From Actinomycetes bacterium (GTDB taxonomy: Bacteria; Actinomycetota; Acidimicrobiia; Acidimicrobiales; RAAP-2), in assembly GCA_021801235.1 (NCBI GenBank), contig JAJYYG010000077.1:1-40387 (forward strand): DNA of 40,387 nt, in the 5' to 3' direction. The notes under the pieces were generated by a model, which saw only the letters and a list, made by a program, of their open reading frames with translations, had not been told where the DNA came from and searched no databases. Shown here in pieces: positions 1-7,809 of the stretch; the stretch's first letter is position 1, and every line of letters starts with the position of its first letter. The translations under genes were made by a program, and so were the position numbers.

Positions 1-1
1 C

Positions 2-181
2 CCCGCCGCCTTCGTCGGGGACCGACCCGTCTACCTCGCCATGCGGGAGGAGCTCGAAGCGATGGTCGGGCACGAGGTCTACCGGTTGCTCGCCGCGTAC
101 CTCGACAGCCGAACGGGAACGGTGCCCGTGCCCCTGCTCCCCCATCCTTCCCTGCGGAACGCCCCGGATCCCGCGAACTGA
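2..181 (+). CDS. 3' end of an unidentified gene (partial)
   Basis: An open frame enters from the left edge and ends at the TGA at 179-181, giving about 59 C-terminal residues. The visible part includes an acidic, probably helical stretch (MREELEAMVGHEVYRLLAAYL) followed by a Pro-rich tail (VPVPLLPHPS). Third codon positions are strongly G/C, as in the neighbouring genes, which supports real coding. I do not recognise the family from this tail. The start and main domain lie outside the window. It converges on the small zinc-ribbon gene on the other strand. Confidence 0.6.
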   Translation, partial: PAAFVGDRPVYLAMREELEAMVGHEVYRLLAAYLDSRTGTVPVPLLPHPSLRNAPDPAN

Positions 182-190
182 CCAGCGGCT

Positions 191-207
191 AGAGGCGACC
201 GGCCTCT
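191..207 (+). terminator. Short hairpin between convergent genes
   Basis: AGAGGC (191-196) and GCCTCT (202-207) form a perfect six-base inverted repeat with a five-base loop, just after the stop of the left-edge gene. A second small hairpin, CCGGC-CGAA-GCCGG, lies at 278-291. There is no T-run. A bidirectional terminator role is inferred from position only. Confidence 0.35.
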
Positions 208-295
208 CGACGAACCCGCAACCTCTCCCGCCCCGGCCGGTCCCGTGGCCGAGGCGCCTTCAACCCGCAGCCCGCCCCCGGCCGAAGCCGGCCGA

Positions 296-505
296 CTACT
301 CCCTCAGCGGGTCGTCCTCGGGTGGGACCGCCGCCTTCGGCGCGGTGCCGAGGATCTCGTCGTACTCGTCTTCGGTGGCCAGGCACCAGGCGGCATGGGA
401 GTCCTCCGGTTCCGCACCACACTCCGGGCACGCCCTGTTCGCGGTCGCGACAGAGCGCTTCAGGCTGCGTGCCTCCTCGAAGCGGCGATGCCGTCCCTTC
501 TTCAC
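296..505 (-). CDS. Small zinc-ribbon-like protein (69 aa)
   Basis: This is a short, basic then acidic protein. The start is taken as the GTG at 505 because a clean AAGGAG ribosome-binding site lies about eight bases upstream; the frame stays open further upstream but without such a site. The N-terminus is Lys/Arg-rich (VKKGRHRRFEEARSLKRS). A single CPECG motif with a later Cys (SHAAWCLA) resembles half of a zinc ribbon, and the C-terminus is acidic. The function is unknown; a nucleic-acid or protein adaptor role is only a guess. A possible -10 box, TAGACT, lies about 100 bases upstream (603-608 on this strand). Confidence 0.65.
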   Translation of the reverse strand: MKKGRHRRFEEARSLKRSVATANRACPECGAEPEDSHAAWCLATEDEYDEILGTAPKAAVPPEDDPLRE

Positions 506-648
506 CGAACCAACTCCTTGCCTCCGGCTCAGACGGCGCCGGACGAACCCGCAGGTCAGTACCTCGGCCACGCTGGCCTCACCGCCGTTTCTGGATGCAG
601 ACAGTCTAGCCCTGGACACTTCCCTGCGTGACGCGAGCCGTGCGCAGC

Positions 649-654
649 TACCAT
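649..654 (+). promoter_or_regulatory. -10 box TACCAT of a leaderless promoter
   Basis: TACCAT is followed by exactly six bases and then the ATG at 661, so transcription would begin at or next to the start codon. No Shine-Dalgarno sequence precedes the ATG. The same geometry recurs before several other genes in this window. Confidence 0.55.
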
Positions 655-660
655 CGGCAC

Positions 661-894
661 ATGCCCGGACAGTTCGATCCCGAGGAGATGATCAGACGGT
701 TCAGGGCCCGGGCGGAAGCGGTCCGGGCGCGTGGCCTCCCTCCGGTGGAGGGACCTGAGCGCCAGCGTTTCAAGGAACAGATGCAGGTGGACTTCATGGA
801 CTACGCCATGCTCGCCGACGCCTCGGCCGAGCTCACCGACGGGATCCTCACCCTCCGTATCGACCTGCGCCCTGCCGGCGAGAAGCCGTCCTGA
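661..894 (+). CDS. Conserved small hypothetical protein (77 aa)
   Basis: This short acidic/helical protein begins MPGQFDPEEMIRRFRARAE and contains PPVEGPERQRF and QVDFMDYAML, ending in a beta-strand-like TLRIDL stretch. The frame is open 33 bases further upstream, but the ATG at 661 is preferred because it sits six bases after a -10 box (leaderless start). No catalytic motif or membrane segment is visible. It looks like a small conserved actinobacterial protein of unknown function. It diverges from the zinc-ribbon gene and converges on the flavin-reductase gene. Confidence 0.7.
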   Translation: MPGQFDPEEMIRRFRARAEAVRARGLPPVEGPERQRFKEQMQVDFMDYAMLADASAELTDGILTLRIDLRPAGEKPS

Positions 895-997
895 ACCGTC
901 CCGACCCAGGGCTCCCCCGCCCGCCCGGTTGCCCTCACCGGGAAGCGCCCGATCCACGCGGGCCGGGTCCCCGGACGGGGCGCGCCCGGGACCACCC

Positions 998-1609
998 TCA
1001 GCCCCCGTAGTGCATCCGGGTATCCTCCATCCGGAGGACGGATCGGCCCACCGGCTCGACCGCCCCCGCGTCGGTCACCTCCCCCACGAAGAGGACGTGG
1101 CTCGCCGGTTCACCGCCGACCGGGTCGTGGAGGATGCTCCGGACCGAGGTGCACACGAGCCACGCCACCGCGGCGGCCACTACCGGGAGACCGTCCCCGA
1201 CCTCCACGACCGGAACCCCCTGGAGTGCGGTGATCGCTCCATCCGTCCGATCGATCTCCTCGACCGGCTTCACGAAGCGGCGCACCACCGACCGCTGCTC
1301 CCGATCCAGCACGCTGACCGAGAAGCATCCGCTCTCTTCGACGAGCCGTCGGGTCCGGGACCCCGCTTCGATCGCCACCGCCAGCAACTTCGGTTCCGTG
1401 GCAACCTGCATCACGAGGCTGGCCGTCATGGCGTTGACGGTCGGCCCGGACCGGGTGCCCACCACGAACAAGCCGGTCGGCAGCGCCCAGAGCACCCGGC
1501 GGCGGAGACGGTCGAACTCCTCCGCGTCTCGCACCCGGGAGTCCGCGCTCACGCGGTCACCGGCGGACGCCCCAGATGCCACCACGCAATCCTGATGCCC
1601 ATCGCCCAC
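998..1609 (-). CDS. Flavin reductase-like FMN-binding protein
   Basis: The 203-residue protein has the flavin reductase-like split-barrel pattern. After a charged N-terminus (EEFDRLRRRVLWALPTG) come GLFVVGTRSG, VNAMTASLVMQVATEPKLLAVAI and GCFSVSVLDREQ. The N-A-M-T-A-S segment corresponds to the flavin-contacting N-x-(M/F)-T-(A/V)-S region of the family. Such proteins reduce FMN or FAD with NAD(P)H, or bind flavin in a two-component monooxygenase; the partner is not visible here. The GTG start directly abuts the stop of the upstream lipoprotein gene (TGA then GTG), so it is probably the third gene of an operon with DUF3151 and the lipoprotein. A later GTG start is possible. Confidence 0.8.
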   Translation of the reverse strand: MGDGHQDCVVASGASAGDRVSADSRVRDAEEFDRLRRRVLWALPTGLFVVGTRSGPTVNAMTASLVMQVATEPKLLAVAIEAGSRTRRLVEESGCFSVSVLDREQRSVVRRFVKPVEEIDRTDGAITALQGVPVVEVGDGLPVVAAAVAWLVCTSVRSILHDPVGGEPASHVLFVGEVTDAGAVEPVGRSVLRMEDTRMHYGG

Positions 1610-2149
1610 TCACCCTGCGAACGGATCGATGTTGGATCCCGGTGGCAGGGTCGTGGTGGTCGTCGACGGGACCTGCCCCGTCAGCTGACGGATCCGGGCG
1701 AGCGCGGCGGCGAGCTTGTCCGCCGCCTGCACCCGCTCCGTGGCCGACCGGTCGAGGAGCGCCCGGTCGCCCCCGGCCCCCGAGTAGCAGTCCGTCCCCG
1801 CGTCGTAGGCACTCGCGTACGCGTCGGACAGATCGAGCGACAGCTGTTCGTCCGGTGTGGGCAGCCTGCTGTTGCCGGCACTCGCATCCGTCGTCAACAG
1901 GGCACAGGCGGTCCGGATCAAGCCCGGGGCACTGTGGTGCGCGAGTGCCAGGTCCACGTTCTTCAGATCGTCGCCCACCGTCCCGATCGACGAGCCGGCC
2001 CCCTGGGCGGAGACCCAGCTCGCCACGCGTTGAGCCGGAGTACCCGACGAGTCCTGACCCGCACAACCGGCGAGCCCCACGGTGGTGGCAGTTGCCATCA
2101 GGATCGCCACCGCGACGCGACGGCGTCCCGGATGGGACGCCGGGGTCAC
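1610..2149 (-). CDS. Predicted lipoprotein of unknown function
   Basis: The start is taken as the GTG at 2149, whose GTGA overlaps the stop of the upstream DUF3151 gene by four bases; an ATG at 2212 would give 21 more residues. The N-terminus has a basic stretch (GRRR), a hydrophobic core and the lipobox VGLAGC, so the protein should be exported, lipidated on Cys and anchored outside the membrane. The mature part (about 150 aa) has two further Cys (TACALL and DCYSG), is largely helical, and ends in a Thr/Pro-rich tail (STTTTTLPPGS). I recognise no enzymatic domain. The tight coupling to DUF3151 and the flavin reductase suggests co-expression, not a defined shared function. Confidence 0.75.
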   Translation of the reverse strand: MTPASHPGRRRVAVAILMATATTVGLAGCAGQDSSGTPAQRVASWVSAQGAGSSIGTVGDDLKNVDLALAHHSAPGLIRTACALLTTDASAGNSRLPTPDEQLSLDLSDAYASAYDAGTDCYSGAGGDRALLDRSATERVQAADKLAAALARIRQLTGQVPSTTTTTLPPGSNIDPFAG

Positions 2150-2628
2150 GCCGGTGCGCCGGTGCGGTTGGGTTGCCACGTGGGGTCGAGCTGACGGAGG
2201 AACACCGCGCATCGCTCCTCTTCTGCCTGTTCGCCGATGGAACCGGCTGCGGAGCGGAGCCCGTCGAGACAGCGGAGGAACCCCCGGTTCTCGACATGTG
2301 CCCAGCGCACCGTGCCCGAGCCCTTCCATCCCGCGGCACGGAGTGCGTCGAGGCCGCGGTGGTAACCGACCCGGTAGCAGGCGTAGGCCTCGACGTCGTC
2401 CCGCGCCAGTGCACCGAGTAGCGCCCAGGCCTCCAGAGAAGCAGGATCGCTCCGAACGACGTCGGCGACCGCGTGACGCCGCCGTTCGGGAGGCTGCGCG
2501 GCGGCCGCCTCGAGGGCACGCCGGAGGGACGCCGGCTCCGCCGGCAGCACGGTCTCGGGGAGGCCGGCGGTCAATCGCACCGGCGAGGGGTCCACGACAG
2601 GTTCGGGCTTGGACGCGGGATCTGGCAC
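2146..2628 (-). CDS. DUF3151 family protein
   Basis: The 160-residue protein matches my memory of the actinobacterial DUF3151 family: TVLPAEPASLRRALE, then SLEAWALLGALARDDVEAYACYRVGYHRGLDALRAAGWKG, then VRWAHVENRGFLRCLDGL and GEQAEEERCAVFLRQLDP. The helical, TPR-like character and the YHRGLDALR-GWKG core are the diagnostic features. The function is not established. The GTG start lies six bases after a TAGACT -10 box with no Shine-Dalgarno, implying a leaderless transcript that continues into the lipoprotein and flavin-reductase genes. Confidence 0.85.
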   Translation of the reverse strand: MPDPASKPEPVVDPSPVRLTAGLPETVLPAEPASLRRALEAAAAQPPERRRHAVADVVRSDPASLEAWALLGALARDDVEAYACYRVGYHRGLDALRAAGWKGSGTVRWAHVENRGFLRCLDGLRSAAGSIGEQAEEERCAVFLRQLDPTWQPNRTGAPA

Positions 2629-2634
2629 CGCCCC

Positions 2635-2640
2635 AGTCTA
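2635..2640 (-). promoter_or_regulatory. -10 box TAGACT of a leaderless promoter
   Basis: Read on the minus strand, TAGACT is followed by six bases and then the GTG start at 2628 of the DUF3151 gene. No Shine-Dalgarno sequence is present between them. Confidence 0.55.
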
Positions 2641-2767
2641 CGGGTGGCCCCATCTCCGCCCCCTGCGCCCGGTCGCCCCCTGCGCCCGGTCGCCCGGTCG
2701 TTGCGAGGTCCGGTCCGTGCCCGGCCACTCCCGGCCCACCGGCCCCGACCGCCGATCGGGCCCCGAC

Positions 2768-4054
2768 TCAGCCGAAACTGACCAGGGTGTAGTCCTTGCG
2801 CCCGCGCCGGAGGACGACGTAGCGCCCGGCCACCAGGTCGTCGTGCGTGACGATCCGTTCCCCGTCCGTCTCCCGGCGGTTGTTCAGGTAGGCGCCTCCC
2901 TGTTCGATCGTGGTGCGGGCTCGCCCACGCGATGCGACCATTCCCGACTCCACCAGGAGGTCGACCAGCGAGACGGCGCCCGACTCCATCCGGTTGCGAT
3001 CCAGGCGGCACGAGGGAGCTTCGGCGAAGACGTCGAGCAGGGCGCGCTCGTCGAGCTGTGCCACCTCCTCGCCGAAGAGCGCAGCGGACGCCCGGACCGC
3101 CCGGCGGGTCCCCTCGGCACCGTGGACAAGCGTGCAGACCTCCTCGGCCAGCACTCGTTGTGCCTCCCGCCGCTCCGGATGCTCCGTGACGGAGGCGTCC
3201 AGCCGGAGGACCTCGTCGTGGGGCAGGAAGGTGAAGTACCGGAGGTACTGGGCCACCACCGAGTCGTCGCTCCGGATGAAGAACTGGTAGAGCTGGTAGG
3301 GGCTGGTCCGATCGGCATCGAGCCAGACCGTCCCGGACTCCGTCTTGCCGAACTTGGTGCCGTCCGCCTTCACCACGAGCGGGGTCGTCAGCCCCCAGAC
3401 GTCGGACTGGCGGACCTTGCGGACGAGATCGATCCCCATGGTGATGTTTCCCCACTGGTCACTGCCGCCCACCTGGAGCGTGCAACCGTACTCGTCGAAG
3501 AGATGGAGGAAGTCGTAGGCCTGGAGCAGCATGTAGCTGAACTCGGTGAACGAGATGCCCTGCCCGTCGCGGTCCAGGCGTGCCCGCACCGACTCCTTGT
3601 TGACCATCTGGTTGACGGTGAAGTGCTTCCCCACGTCCCGGAGGAACGAGAAGAGCGGCATCGGCCGCCACCAGGTGCCGTTGTCCACCAGCAGGGCCCC
3701 GCCGGTGCCCTGAGCGGGACCGAACTCGAGGAACCGCTCGAGCTGGGCGCGGATCCCGGCGAGGTTCTCTCCCAGGGCTTCCTCGGAGAGGAGCGCTCGC
3801 TCTTCGGACTTGCCCCCCGGATCCCCGATGAACCCGGTTCCGCCGCCGGCGAGGGCGATCGGACGGTGACCGGCGGCCTGCAGGCGCCTCAGGGTGCACA
3901 GCTGGAGGAGATGTCCCACGTGCAGGCTGTCCGCCGTCGGGTCGAAGCCGCTGTAGACCGTGAGCGGCTCGGTGTCGAGGCGCCCCGCGAGGCCCGGGTC
4001 GGTCACCTGGTGGATGAGCCCGCGGAAGCGGAGGTCGTCTGAGAGTCGCGACAT
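2768..4054 (-). CDS. tyrS: Tyrosyl-tRNA synthetase
   Basis: This 428-residue class I aminoacyl-tRNA synthetase charges tRNA-Tyr. The HIGH motif appears as HVGH (residues 45-48), preceded by VYSGFDPTADSLH, and the KMSKS loop appears as KFGKT (about 234-238), the form usual in bacterial TyrRS. The tyrosine-site region SYMLLQAYDF and VGGSDQWGN are intact. The C-terminal S4 RNA-binding domain (SLVDLLVESGMVASRGRART ... GGAYLNN) is complete. The ATG at 4054 is chosen because the upstream 28 codons of the open frame fall in a 13-base tandem repeat. There is no clear Shine-Dalgarno; CAGGCT lies six bases before the ATG and could be a weak leaderless -10 box. The gene stands alone, divergent from the carotenoid-oxygenase gene. 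Confidence 0.97.
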   Translation of the reverse strand: MSRLSDDLRFRGLIHQVTDPGLAGRLDTEPLTVYSGFDPTADSLHVGHLLQLCTLRRLQAAGHRPIALAGGGTGFIGDPGGKSEERALLSEEALGENLAGIRAQLERFLEFGPAQGTGGALLVDNGTWWRPMPLFSFLRDVGKHFTVNQMVNKESVRARLDRDGQGISFTEFSYMLLQAYDFLHLFDEYGCTLQVGGSDQWGNITMGIDLVRKVRQSDVWGLTTPLVVKADGTKFGKTESGTVWLDADRTSPYQLYQFFIRSDDSVVAQYLRYFTFLPHDEVLRLDASVTEHPERREAQRVLAEEVCTLVHGAEGTRRAVRASAALFGEEVAQLDERALLDVFAEAPSCRLDRNRMESGAVSLVDLLVESGMVASRGRARTTIEQGGAYLNNRRETDGERIVTHDDLVAGRYVVLRRGRKDYTLVSFG

Positions 4055-4073
4055 CACCCCAGCCTGCCACGTC

Positions 4074-4119
4074 ACCGTGGACCCGGACCGTGGACCCGGA
4101 CCGTGGACCCGGACCGTGG
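4074..4119. repeat. 13-base tandem repeat upstream of tyrS
   Basis: The unit ACCGTGGACCCGG occurs three full times plus a seven-base remnant (starts at 4074, 4087, 4100, 4113), between the divergent starts of tyrS and the carotenoid-oxygenase gene. The 13-base period is not a multiple of three, fitting non-coding DNA. The rest of the intergenic region holds a possible -10 box, TACCAT at 4149-4154, for the plus-strand gene. Confidence 0.9.
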
Positions 4120-4241
4120 GCTCCGCCGCTACCGGCATCCGCCACCGGTACCATCCCGTCAGCAGCCCGGCGATCGGCTCGGGACCCGATCATCCCGTCG
4201 AGTGCTGAGGTCCGCCCGGACCACACAGACCAGGAGCGCGC

Positions 4242-5585
4242 ATGAGCGACCAGTACCTGACGGGGAAGTTCGCACCCGTCCTCGAGGAGCGGAGCGACGA
4301 CCACCCGCTCGAGGTCACCGGGGCCATCCCACCGGACCTCGACGGTGTGCTCCTCCGCAACGGACCGAACCCTGCCGTCCCTCCGGACGCAGGAGGCTAC
4401 GACTGGCTCGAGGGCGACGGCATGCTCCACCAGATCACGCTCGGGGGAGGCGTCGCACGTGGGTACCGCAACCGCTGGGTCCGCACCCGCAAACTGGCAA
4501 CCGAGCTCGGGACGCCGCCGCCCACCGGGCCGGGCGAGCCGATCGACGGCCCCTGCAACAGCAACGTCCTCCGCCACGGCGGTACCACCCTCGCCCTGTG
4601 CGGTTCGGGCTTCCCGCTCGCCGTCTCCCCGACCCTGGAACGCACCCGCATCCACGACTTCGACGGCATGCTCGCCTCTCCGATGACCGCCCACCCCAAA
4701 GTGGACCCGATCTCCGGCGAGCTGGTGTTCTTCGGTGTCGACCCCTTCGGCCCACCGTTCCTGCGCTCCCACGTGGCGGATCGATCGGGCATGCTCGCCT
4801 CCAGCGAGGAGATCGACCTTCCGCGGGCCGTGCTCATGCACGACTTCGGGGTCACCGCCACGCGGACGATCTTCCTCGACCTCCCCGTGGTCTTCGACCT
4901 AGGGCTCGCCGGCCAGGGACGGTCCCTCCCGTACCGGTGGTCCCCCGACGAGGGTGCTCGGGTGGGCGTGCTCCCGCGGCAGGGCACCGGTGCAGACATC
5001 CGATGGTACTCCATCGATCCCGCATACGTGTTCCACGTCCTGAACGCCCACGACGACGGCGACGCGGTGGTCCTCGATGTCGTGCGCTACGACGCGGCGT
5101 TCGACTCCGCTCCCGACGGATCCTTGGCCTCCTCGGCCCCGTTCCTGACCCGCTGGACCATCGATCCCTCGGCCGGCCGTGTGCGCGAGGAACGCCTCGA
5201 CGACCGACCGGTCGAGTTCCCCCGGATCGACGACACGGTGGCGTGTCACCCCCACCGGTACGGCTATTGCACCCTGCTCCGTAGCGGACCGCTCAGCCCC
5301 GGGACCGCCGGTCTGATCAAGTACGACTTCCTCCGCGGCGGATCCGAGTGCTTCGATCCGGGCGAGCACCGGTCCGTCGGAGAGCCCGTCTTCGTCCGCG
5401 CCGCCGACGGCAGGGCGGAGGACGAGGGCTGGATCCTCTCGATCGTCCACGACGCCGCCCGCGACGCCAGTGACCTGGTCATCCTCGACGCGACCTCCTT
5501 CGGCGGCCCCCCGGTGGCCACCGTCCACCTCCCCGCACGCGTGCCGTGCGGCTTCCACGGCTCCTGGATCCCGTCCACGTCCTGA
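4242..5585 (+). CDS. Carotenoid oxygenase family protein (RPE65/CCD type)
   Basis: The 447-residue protein follows the carotenoid cleavage dioxygenase layout. After the N-terminal GVLLRNGPNP and WLEGDGMLH motifs, four His residues sit at the positions of the iron ligands in this family: His151 (MTAHPKVDP), His200 (MHDFGVT), His265 (YVFHVLNAHD) and His439 (PCGFHGSWIP). Family members use Fe(II) and O2 to cleave a double bond of carotenoids, apocarotenoids or stilbene-like compounds. The length is typical, and no signal peptide is seen. The ATG at 4242 has an AGGAG site about seven bases upstream. No carotenoid genes are nearby, so the substrate cannot be inferred. It faces menD tail-to-tail across a repeat-rich gap. 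Confidence 0.9.
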   Translation: MSDQYLTGKFAPVLEERSDDHPLEVTGAIPPDLDGVLLRNGPNPAVPPDAGGYDWLEGDGMLHQITLGGGVARGYRNRWVRTRKLATELGTPPPTGPGEPIDGPCNSNVLRHGGTTLALCGSGFPLAVSPTLERTRIHDFDGMLASPMTAHPKVDPISGELVFFGVDPFGPPFLRSHVADRSGMLASSEEIDLPRAVLMHDFGVTATRTIFLDLPVVFDLGLAGQGRSLPYRWSPDEGARVGVLPRQGTGADIRWYSIDPAYVFHVLNAHDDGDAVVLDVVRYDAAFDSAPDGSLASSAPFLTRWTIDPSAGRVREERLDDRPVEFPRIDDTVACHPHRYGYCTLLRSGPLSPGTAGLIKYDFLRGGSECFDPGEHRSVGEPVFVRAADGRAEDEGWILSIVHDAARDASDLVILDATSFGGPPVATVHLPARVPCGFHGSWIPSTS

Positions 5586-5599
5586 GGCAGCGTCAGCCC

Positions 5600-5718
5600 G
5601 CCCCCGTCCCCGCTCGGCTGCCCCCGCTCGGCTGCCCCCGCTCGGCTGCCCCGTCCCCGCTCGTCTGCCCCGTCCCCGCTCGTCCACCCCCGTCCCCGCT
5701 CGGCTGCCCCCGCTCGGA
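5600..5718. repeat. Imperfect GC-rich tandem repeats between convergent genes
   Basis: Repeated variants of CCCCGTCCCCGCTCG and GCTGCCCCCGCTCG fill most of the gap between the ends of the carotenoid-oxygenase gene and menD. The units are 14 to 25 bases and irregular. I see no gene or obvious promoter. They may act as a buffer or terminator between converging transcripts, which is inference only. Confidence 0.8.
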
Positions 5719-5779
5719 CAGCGTGGCCCCGCTGGGCCCGGCCCTCCGCCCCGGCACCCGAGGTCACCGGCCGAAACCC

Positions 5780-7804
5780 CTACTCCATGAGCGCGTCGAC
5801 CGCCCGCACTGCCGCCCGGTTGATCGCATCGTGCACCGTCACGTTGACGCCCCGCCCCGGGAGCGGCACCCGGATCACGGACATCCCGGGAGAGGCCATC
5901 CGGTGCCGCAACGCGGATCCGAGCGAATCCACTCCGTCAGCGCCCCGGAGGTCGTCCACCGGGAGTCCGAACCCTGCCGCCACTGCGGCGACATCGGGGG
6001 CCTGGGGGGTGCCGAACAGTGCCTCGAACGTCTGCGGCTCGATCAGGGTGGCCGGAGGGAGGAACGAAAAGATCCCGCCACCACCGTTGTCGGCCACCAC
6101 CAACGTGCACGACGGTGTCCGCGCCCGCCCTCCGGGAGCGGCCGCAGGCCCGTGGCCGGCCGGTCCGGTGGCAGGCCGGACCAACGCCGAGACATCGTGC
6201 AGGAAGGCGAGGTCGCCGACGAGCGCCACCACCGGTCCGTCGGTCGCCAAGGCCACCCCCCACGCCGTGGACACCACGCCGTCGATGCCGTTGGCCCCCC
6301 GATTGGCCAGCACGCGGGGGTGGCCCGGCCGACTCGGCCCGAACGACTCCACGTCCCGGATCGGCATGGAAGAGGAGACGACCAACGTGGCCCCGTCCGG
6401 GAGCGCGGAGACCACCGCCCGGGCCAGCGAGGGCTCCGTCCAGCCGGGGAATCTCCCCTGTCTCCCCTGTCCGCCCTGTCCGCCCTGTCCGCCCTGTCCT
6501 CCCTGTCCTCCCTGTCCTCCCTGTCCTCCCTGTCCTGCCCGGCCGCCCTGGTCGATCGCCGCGGCGATGGCCCGCTGCGCCGCCTCCTCGGCGGCCGTCC
6601 AGGCCGCGCTCCATGCGACTCCAGGCCCGTGCCGGACCCCGCGCCTCCCCGACCGCTCGGCGGCGGCGACCACCTCCTCGCACGTGGCGGTGGGATCGGC
6701 GCACACCCACCGGGCCACCAGTTGATCGGGATCGCCCCACCGCCACCAGGGGTCCACCACCACCAACTCGGCTCCATCGGACACCGCGGCGGCGACGAAC
6801 CCGTTCACCACCTTGGATGCCCACGGGCTCCCCAACCGGACCACCATCGCGGGACGGTGATCCCGCGCGAACCGCTCCGATCGCAGGATCGCGTCCGCCG
6901 CGGCCACCACCCGGGCGGAACCGTCCCGTACCCCCGAGCGCGCGTCCGCCAGCACCGGCCAACCCAACTTGTCCGCCAGCGCCCTGACCGCGGCGGGATC
7001 CCCACTCCCCGCGCCCGCCACGACCAGTCCCGCCACGCCGTCGGTTGCGGCGGCAACCAGGTGCTCGACCACTGCGGACGGTGGTCGCGGTCCGGCGACC
7101 TCGACCCGCTGCCACGGAGCTCCGTTCGGTCGCGCCCGCGGGGACACGAAGCCGCCCGGATCGCCGATCAACGGCTCCCGGAACGGAAGGTTCAGGTGGA
7201 CGGGTCCCGGACCGGTGGGGCCCGACACGGCCTCGGCCACGGACCGGGAGGCGAGCGGTCTCCAGGTCGACGCGGTGGACGGATCCGCCACCCCTGGATC
7301 GGAGAACCAGCGGACCGCGGGGCCGAACAGGTGCTGTTGGTCGATGGTCTGGGGCGCCCCGACGTGGCGGAGCTCGGGTGGTCGGTCGGCGGTGCACACC
7401 AGGAGCGGCACCCTGGCGAGATCGGCTTCGACCACCGCCGCGTGCACCTCGGCGGCGGCTGTACCACTGGTGGTCAGGAGGACCGACGGTCGGCCGCACG
7501 CCATGCCGAGACCGAGCGCCACGAATCCGGCGGAGCGCTCGTCCAGACGGACGTGGACCCGCATCCCGGGGTTCCGGGCGAGCGCGAGCGCGAGAGGTGT
7601 CGAACGCGAGCCGGGACAGACGACAGCCGACGTGACCCCGGCGCGAACCCACTCGTCCACCAGGGTGGCTGCGAACGCCGCCTGGATATCTGCGGGTGCT
7701 ACGTCGGGGTCTGCCGGGACAGGGCCGGGCGACTGGCCGGGGACGGGGCCGGGGCCGGCGACGGACGGGTCCCCGGCCGGGGAGCCGACGCTGGGTACGC
7801 TCAC
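5780..7804 (-). CDS. menD: SEPHCHC synthase MenD (menaquinone synthesis)
   Basis: MenD is a thiamine-diphosphate enzyme joining isochorismate and 2-oxoglutarate to form SEPHCHC in the classical menaquinone pathway. Diagnostic segments are VVCPGSRSTPLALAL (about 61-75), DERSAGFVALGLGMA with the ThDP-activating Glu at about 89, TTSGTAAAEVHAAVVEAD, and the C-terminal cofactor region VALVGDLAFLHD and NNGGGGIFSFLP. At 674 residues it is roughly 100 longer than usual. The excess is a Pro/Gly/Ala-rich N-terminus of about 40 residues and a Gly-Gly-Gln repeat linker (about 420-450) between the middle and C-terminal domains. The only usable upstream start is the GTG at 7804, five bases from the divergent menH ATG. 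Confidence 0.95.
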   Translation of the reverse strand: MSVPSVGSPAGDPSVAGPGPVPGQSPGPVPADPDVAPADIQAAFAATLVDEWVRAGVTSAVVCPGSRSTPLALALARNPGMRVHVRLDERSAGFVALGLGMACGRPSVLLTTSGTAAAEVHAAVVEADLARVPLLVCTADRPPELRHVGAPQTIDQQHLFGPAVRWFSDPGVADPSTASTWRPLASRSVAEAVSGPTGPGPVHLNLPFREPLIGDPGGFVSPRARPNGAPWQRVEVAGPRPPSAVVEHLVAAATDGVAGLVVAGAGSGDPAAVRALADKLGWPVLADARSGVRDGSARVVAAADAILRSERFARDHRPAMVVRLGSPWASKVVNGFVAAAVSDGAELVVVDPWWRWGDPDQLVARWVCADPTATCEEVVAAAERSGRRGVRHGPGVAWSAAWTAAEEAAQRAIAAAIDQGGRAGQGGQGGQGGQGGQGGQGGQGGQGRQGRFPGWTEPSLARAVVSALPDGATLVVSSSMPIRDVESFGPSRPGHPRVLANRGANGIDGVVSTAWGVALATDGPVVALVGDLAFLHDVSALVRPATGPAGHGPAAAPGGRARTPSCTLVVADNGGGGIFSFLPPATLIEPQTFEALFGTPQAPDVAAVAAGFGLPVDDLRGADGVDSLGSALRHRMASPGMSVIRVPLPGRGVNVTVHDAINRAAVRAVDALME
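6456..6536. repeat. Nine-base tandem repeat inside menD
   Basis: Nine consecutive copies of CCCTGTCNN (mostly CCCTGTCCG or CCCTGTCCT) occur with a strict nine-base period. On the coding strand they encode the repeated Gly-Gly-Gln linker of MenD. Copy-number change would keep the reading frame. Confidence 0.95.
7796..7801 (+). promoter_or_regulatory. -10 box TACGCT for menH, inside menD
   Basis: TACGCT lies eight bases before the menH ATG at 7810 and within codons 2-3 of the divergent menD gene. It is identical to the menE -10 box. The transcript would be leaderless or nearly so. Confidence 0.4.
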
Positions 7805-7809
7805 CGGGG

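Noticed and set aside
2609-4042. A 477-codon plus-strand frame opposite tyrS
   Set aside because: It is antisense to a fully conserved TyrRS and has no family features.
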